NCBI GenBank assembly: GCA_900315925.1
Contig: ONAV01000020.1
Span: forward strand, 1 to 64,000
Length of the DNA stretch: 64,000 nt
Direction of reading: 5' to 3'
Source: an uncultured Selenomonadales bacterium
GTDB taxonomy: Bacteria; Bacillota; Negativicutes; Acidaminococcales; Acidaminococcaceae
This document shows, piece after piece, positions 61,111 through 64,000 of the stretch. The first letter of the stretch is position 1; the number at the start of each line of letters is the position of its first letter. A program made the translations under genes and the position numbers. The notes under the pieces were generated by a model that saw only the letters and a program-made list of their open reading frames with translations, ran no database searches and was not told where the DNA came from.

Positions 61111-61986
61111 ATGCATATTGAAGAACTGATTACGAAAATTCAGCCTTTAAGCAAAGAGATTATCAGGGCGGCGCAGAAACGGTTTGACAACCTGATCAAG
61201 CCGGTGGGTTCCCTGGCCCAGTTGGAAAGTATGACCGCGCGGTATGCGGGAATCATCGGTTCTTCGGATAAACAGCTGGTGACAGTTCCGGAGACCCGTC
61301 TTCTTTTGCTGTGGGGAGAAGCGAAGCATGCGGCGCAAATTGAGGCGGCCATGCTGCAGAAAAAAGCGCTTTCTGTTTACGCCTCTCATGTCGATGCAAC
61401 CGTAGTCCCGCTGCTTGTCATCGGGGAAACGTCCTACGATCTGCTGGAAGAAGGCGCCATGCTGGCAGGAGAATATATCGGCGAGGAAAAAGCGGGGCTG
61501 ATTTGTCTCGGTTCCTGTGAAAACGAGTTAAAACCTGACTGGCAGGACCTGTTGGATGAGGAAGATGGACTGGCCTTTCTGGACAGACTGCAGTGTCCTG
61601 TCGTAGCAGCAATGACCGGTGCGATCCTGCAGGCGGCGGGGATGCGCATACCGGTTATGCTGGACGGTGTCGCTACCTGTCTGGCGGCCCTGGCTGCTTC
61701 CATGTTTAATCCCTTTGTACTGCAATACTGTTTTGCCGGCGACGAATCAGCGGAAGAAGGCAGCGGACTGCTTTTGGATAAACTGAAACTGCAGGCGCCC
61801 TTACGCCTTTCCCTGAACCATTCAGAGGGCGTGGGAGCATTGACCTGTCTGCGCCTGTTTGACGCGGGCATCAAGGCTTATACGGAAATGGAAACCTTCG
61901 AAGAGGCCGGCGTGCATAATGAAAAAGAAGATTATTCGTTAAAAGTGCAGGAAGAAAAGAAAAACAACAAAGAAGATACAGAGTGA
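61111..61986 (+). CDS. Second, divergent CobT-like protein
   Basis: A 291-aa protein of the CobT fold: N-terminal AAQKRFDNLIKPVGSLAQLESMTARYAGI, then LLLLWGEAKHAAQIEAAM, VVAAMTGAILQAAGMRIPVMLDGVATCLAALAASMFNP and LSLNHSEGVGALTCLRLFDAGIKAY. It lacks the GDHG and GEMGI-NTT motifs, and the C-terminal GEGTG is replaced by SEGVG. A pair of unequal CobT homologues is characteristic of ArsA/ArsB of Sporomusa, which form a heteromer and can also activate phenolic bases (established for that family). Here the pair is split by cobS. ATG 61111 has GAGGAAGG upstream. The C-terminus is charged and disordered. Confidence 0.78.
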   Translation: MHIEELITKIQPLSKEIIRAAQKRFDNLIKPVGSLAQLESMTARYAGIIGSSDKQLVTVPETRLLLLWGEAKHAAQIEAAMLQKKALSVYASHVDATVVPLLVIGETSYDLLEEGAMLAGEYIGEEKAGLICLGSCENELKPDWQDLLDEEDGLAFLDRLQCPVVAAMTGAILQAAGMRIPVMLDGVATCLAALAASMFNPFVLQYCFAGDESAEEGSGLLLDKLKLQAPLRLSLNHSEGVGALTCLRLFDAGIKAYTEMETFEEAGVHNEKEDYSLKVQEEKKNNKEDTE

Positions 61987-62144
61987 TCAGCGTTTTAATA
62001 AGTCATCGTGCGTTTGAAAGTCATCGTGTATTCGTAAGATATTGTATTTACATACATAATCGTGACTTCATAATACATCGAAGGTTACGAAAAGTAATTT
62101 GGAAGGGGAAGGCTGCTGTCCAGAGCAGCAAAAGGAGGAGTTTC

Positions 62145-62744
62145 ATGGCTAAACTTTATCTGATTCGTCACGGAGAAACGGATTACAACAACGCGATGCG
62201 TTTTCAGGGCCGGACGGATATTCTTCTGAATCAGAAAGGAATCGAACAGGCAGAAAAGGCGGCAGAATTTTTCAGGGATATCCCGTTGCAGGCGATTTAT
62301 ACCAGCAGCCTGAAACGCGCCAGAACCACCGCGGAGATCATCGGTAAGGTGAAGGGGCTTGAACCGCAGGCAACGGATGCGTTGCAGGAGATGAGCTTCG
62401 GTATCTGGGAAAACATGAACAGCAAAGATATCCAGAAAAAATATGCCAAAGAATGGAAAGATTTTTTTGCAAGCCCGGCCACGACAACGATTCCCCAGGG
62501 GGAATGTATGTTGGATGTGCAGAAACGCGCCTATCCTGTTGTACAGGAAATCCTGGATCAGTATCCGGAAGGCGACGTGGCGTTTGTGGCCCACGGAGGC
62601 ATTATCCGCGTGTTGATCTGCACCATGCTGGGGTTGGATCTGAACCGTGCCTGGCATGTGCATGTAGGGAATGCTTCCATAACTTGTTTTTATTACTGGG
62701 GTAGGTCCTACACGCTGGATTATGCAAACCTGACGCAATATTGA
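62145..62744 (+). CDS. cobC: Histidine-phosphatase family alpha-ribazole phosphatase-like
   Basis: A 199-aa phosphoglycerate-mutase-like phosphatase. Catalytic motif LIRHGETDYNNAMRFQGRTDILLN, second motif TSSLKRARTTAEII, then EMSFGIWENM and the second His in VAFVAHGGIIRVLI. Position at the end of cobU-cobT-cobS favours removal of the 5'-phosphate from alpha-ribazole phosphate (CobC), although such enzymes are hard to assign by sequence alone. ATG 62145 follows AAAGGAGGAG; the frame extends further upstream without a ribosome site. The 158-base gap before it has two copies of AGTCATCGTG. Confidence 0.82.
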   Translation: MAKLYLIRHGETDYNNAMRFQGRTDILLNQKGIEQAEKAAEFFRDIPLQAIYTSSLKRARTTAEIIGKVKGLEPQATDALQEMSFGIWENMNSKDIQKKYAKEWKDFFASPATTTIPQGECMLDVQKRAYPVVQEILDQYPEGDVAFVAHGGIIRVLICTMLGLDLNRAWHVHVGNASITCFYYWGRSYTLDYANLTQY

Positions 62745-62890
62745 CCGGTATGGCATCAAATCAGTCTATAGTATTGATTTAAAAAATTTATGACCGGTCT
62801 GATGTCCGAACAGTCCGCTATAGGATTGATTTTCGTATGACTTGACCGGTATGGCGTCCCGATCAGCTGCTAATATTTAGATTTAATTCG
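62742..62890 (+). repeat. Three imperfect ~50-bp tandem repeats after cobC
   Basis: Units begin TGACCGGTATGGC, TGACCGGTCTGAT and TGACCGGTATGGC (62742, about 62792, about 62842) and share a CAGTC-CTATA-GTATTGATT-like body. The first starts in the cobC stop codon. The 63000 region downstream is AT-rich and shows no gene before 63248. Confidence 0.6.
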
Positions 62891-63066
62891 TAATATGGCC
62901 GCTGAAATACAGAAAACATAATTATTTTCTTTATCACAGACTTTTGTAACGAAAATGTTGTGAATGATATTACAATTATATCAGCATAAATATCAACACT
63001 CAGTACTAAAATGATTTAAAAAGTGAATTTTACTAAAATTGTAAGCAATAATATTGCAAATTAGCA

Positions 63067-63094
63067 TTGACAAGTTTTCTTTTTTTGGTATACT
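63067..63094 (+). promoter_or_regulatory. Promoter of the small zinc-ribbon gene
   Basis: Consensus TTGACA (63067-63072), 16-base spacer, TATACT (63089-63094). The transcript would have a leader of about 150 bases. Confidence 0.6.
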
Positions 63095-63247
63095 TCACTT
63101 TAGGATATCTCAAGGCCGGCTTAGTTTATTGTTTCGTTTTGTTTCGTTTTCTCACTTATTTTTCCGAGTGCGTCAATTAGGAAAAAGCGGTACAGTAAGA
63201 AGCAAGTTGTTCCTATGGGGTACAAAGGAAAAAGGAGTGACTGAACT

Positions 63248-63541
63248 ATGTTTGAAGACAAGACCCTGAAATGTGTTGAATGCGGTAATGATTTTGTTTT
63301 TTCCGCATCAGAACAGGAATTTTATGCGGAGAAAGGTTTTACCAATGAACCGAAACGCTGCTCTTCCTGCCGTGCTGCCCGTAAGGCCCGTATGAACGGG
63401 ACCCAGCCGCGGGAAATGTTTAAAGCAGTTTGTGCGGAATGCGGTAAAGAGACGGAAGTTCCGTTCCGTCCTTCGGAAGATCGCCCGGTTTATTGCTTTG
63501 ACTGCTTCAATAAACGTAAAGCAGGACATGATCACGAATAA
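63248..63541 (+). CDS. Small zinc-ribbon domain protein
   Basis: A 97-aa protein with two CxxC pairs separated by a linker: LKCVECGNDFVFSASEQEFYAEKGFTNEPKRCSSCRAARKAR, then AVCAECGKETEVPFRPSEDRPVYCFDCFNKRK. This is the conserved zinc-ribbon family found in many Firmicutes (PF13451-like), probably nucleic-acid or ribosome associated, of unknown exact role. It differs from the membrane-linked ribbons elsewhere in the window. AAAAAGGAG lies 9 bases upstream, and a consensus promoter and long leader precede it. Confidence 0.88.
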   Translation: MFEDKTLKCVECGNDFVFSASEQEFYAEKGFTNEPKRCSSCRAARKARMNGTQPREMFKAVCAECGKETEVPFRPSEDRPVYCFDCFNKRKAGHDHE

Positions 63542-63593
63542 ATTTCTGTGAAAAGTTTTAAGAGACCCTAAGAGACCCATAGTATCCTATCCT

Positions 63594-63628
63594 AAACCGA
63601 CTGTTTAACAGGCAGTCGGTTTATTTTT
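63594..63628 (+). terminator. Rho-independent terminator
   Basis: Stem AAACCGACTG / CAGTCGGTTT with a 9-base loop, then TATTTTTG. Confidence 0.85.
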
Positions 63629-63807
63629 GTTTTATATTGAAGAGAGTTATGATATAATTAAAATTAACTAAGATTACATAAACTGACAGCAAGTTTATTA
63701 CTCCTGCTTCCATAGCGTTTTTCTGTTGTTTATTGTTTCTGCTGTGTTTTTGTTGTTTCAGGAAAGCAGCCGGTAATTCATGTCTATTTTTGGAAAGGGG
63801 TATTTTT

Positions 63808-64000
63808 ATTTTAGAATTTAAAGAAGTCGCGGTAAAAGACCGTGCCCTGTTTGAAACGTACTTAAATAAACCGGAGCATTTCGGCTCAGAATGCGCCTTT
63901 ACGAATTTGTATATCTGGCGGGATTATTACCGTACGTGGTGGACAGAAATATTTGGCTTTCTGCTGATCAAAGTGGAACTGGAGGGGGAAAGCTATTACT
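63808..64000 (+). CDS. DUF2156 (LPG-synthase C-terminal) family protein, 5' part
   Basis: The last 190 bases are open in one frame encoding LEFKEVAVKDRALFETYLNK, PEHFGSECAFTNLYIWRDYY and RTWWTEIFGFLLIKVELEGE, the N-terminus of DUF2156 acyltransferase-like proteins (pattern ...CSEYNFTNLFIWR). No ATG, GTG or TTG lies between the ribosome site AAAGGGG (63794-63800) and the conserved Leu, except ATT at 63808, which is 7 bases after it. ATT is therefore the likely start, as in infC. The gene continues beyond the window. Confidence 0.7.
   Translation, partial: MLEFKEVAVKDRALFETYLNKPEHFGSECAFTNLYIWRDYYRTWWTEIFGFLLIKVELEGESYY

Noticed and set aside
1-64000. tRNA and rRNA genes
   Set aside because: No stretch with tRNA end-to-end folding or rRNA signature sequences was noticed by eye; a tRNA scan was not possible here.

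Overview
This window reads as a bacterial chromosome segment of about 50 % GC from a low-GC Gram-positive relative with a diderm envelope. It is most likely a member of the Negativicutes (Acidaminococcaceae-like); that is inferred from gene content and not proven. Supporting features are the mutL / RsmJ-like methyltransferase / miaA / hfq order, the amidase-DUF1659-DUF2922-YvrJ set, a PduO-type adenosyltransferase, and a cobalamin block with two CobT paralogues. No rRNA, tRNA or CRISPR array was seen.

Region 1 (1-21 kb) is mostly housekeeping on the + strand. It holds mutL (5' end cut by the window), an RsmJ-like methyltransferase, miaA, hfq, xerD, a class III (putrescine-type) aminotransferase, an SRPBCC protein, htpX, ndk and a cob(I)alamin adenosyltransferase. 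After these come a large PAS/degenerate-GGDEF/EAL protein, a LexA-boxed dinB, and an ECF sigma factor next to a Nif11-like double-glycine peptide. Then come a DUF3089 hydrolase, a membrane-fused carboxylesterase that has lost its catalytic residues, an exported acetolactate decarboxylase and a small secreted protein.

Region 2 (21-36 kb and 43.6-58.5 kb) is the unusual part. It is a lineage-specific array of zinc-ribbon proteins and signal-peptide-led membrane proteins carrying long low-complexity repeats. A two-gene cassette (giant repeat protein, then zinc-ribbon/YPQQGY/multi-TM protein) occurs twice. In copy A the giant gene is frameshifted by a 5-bp duplication inside a 27-bp repeat, while its partner is intact. 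In copy B the giant gene is intact and the partner has lost 7 bp. A promoter-plus-signal-peptide segment of about 170 bp is also duplicated 10.15 kb apart, and giant B is a chimera made from it. Four near-identical terminators, a twice-used strong promoter, two toxin-antitoxin pairs (PHD/HicB-like + HicA-like; MNT + HEPN), an AAA/DUF4143 ATPase with a large operator, and decayed DUF4143 and xpt fragments show an active, recombining accessory locus.

Region 3 (36-43.6 kb) lies between the cassettes. A minus-strand unit encodes a sigma-70-like factor, a replisome-organizer-like protein, a DnaC-like loader, DnaB helicase and a small unknown. Across an AT-rich 550-bp divergent region a plus-strand unit encodes an N-acetylmuramoyl-L-alanine amidase, DUF1659, DUF2922 and YvrJ proteins.

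Region 4 (52.9-64 kb) holds two more zinc-ribbon proteins with identical promoter cores, a periplasmic-sensor diguanylate cyclase, then cobU-cobT-cobS-cobT2-cobC for lower-ligand attachment in cobamide synthesis, a small zinc-ribbon protein, and the start of a DUF2156 protein that appears to use an ATT start codon.
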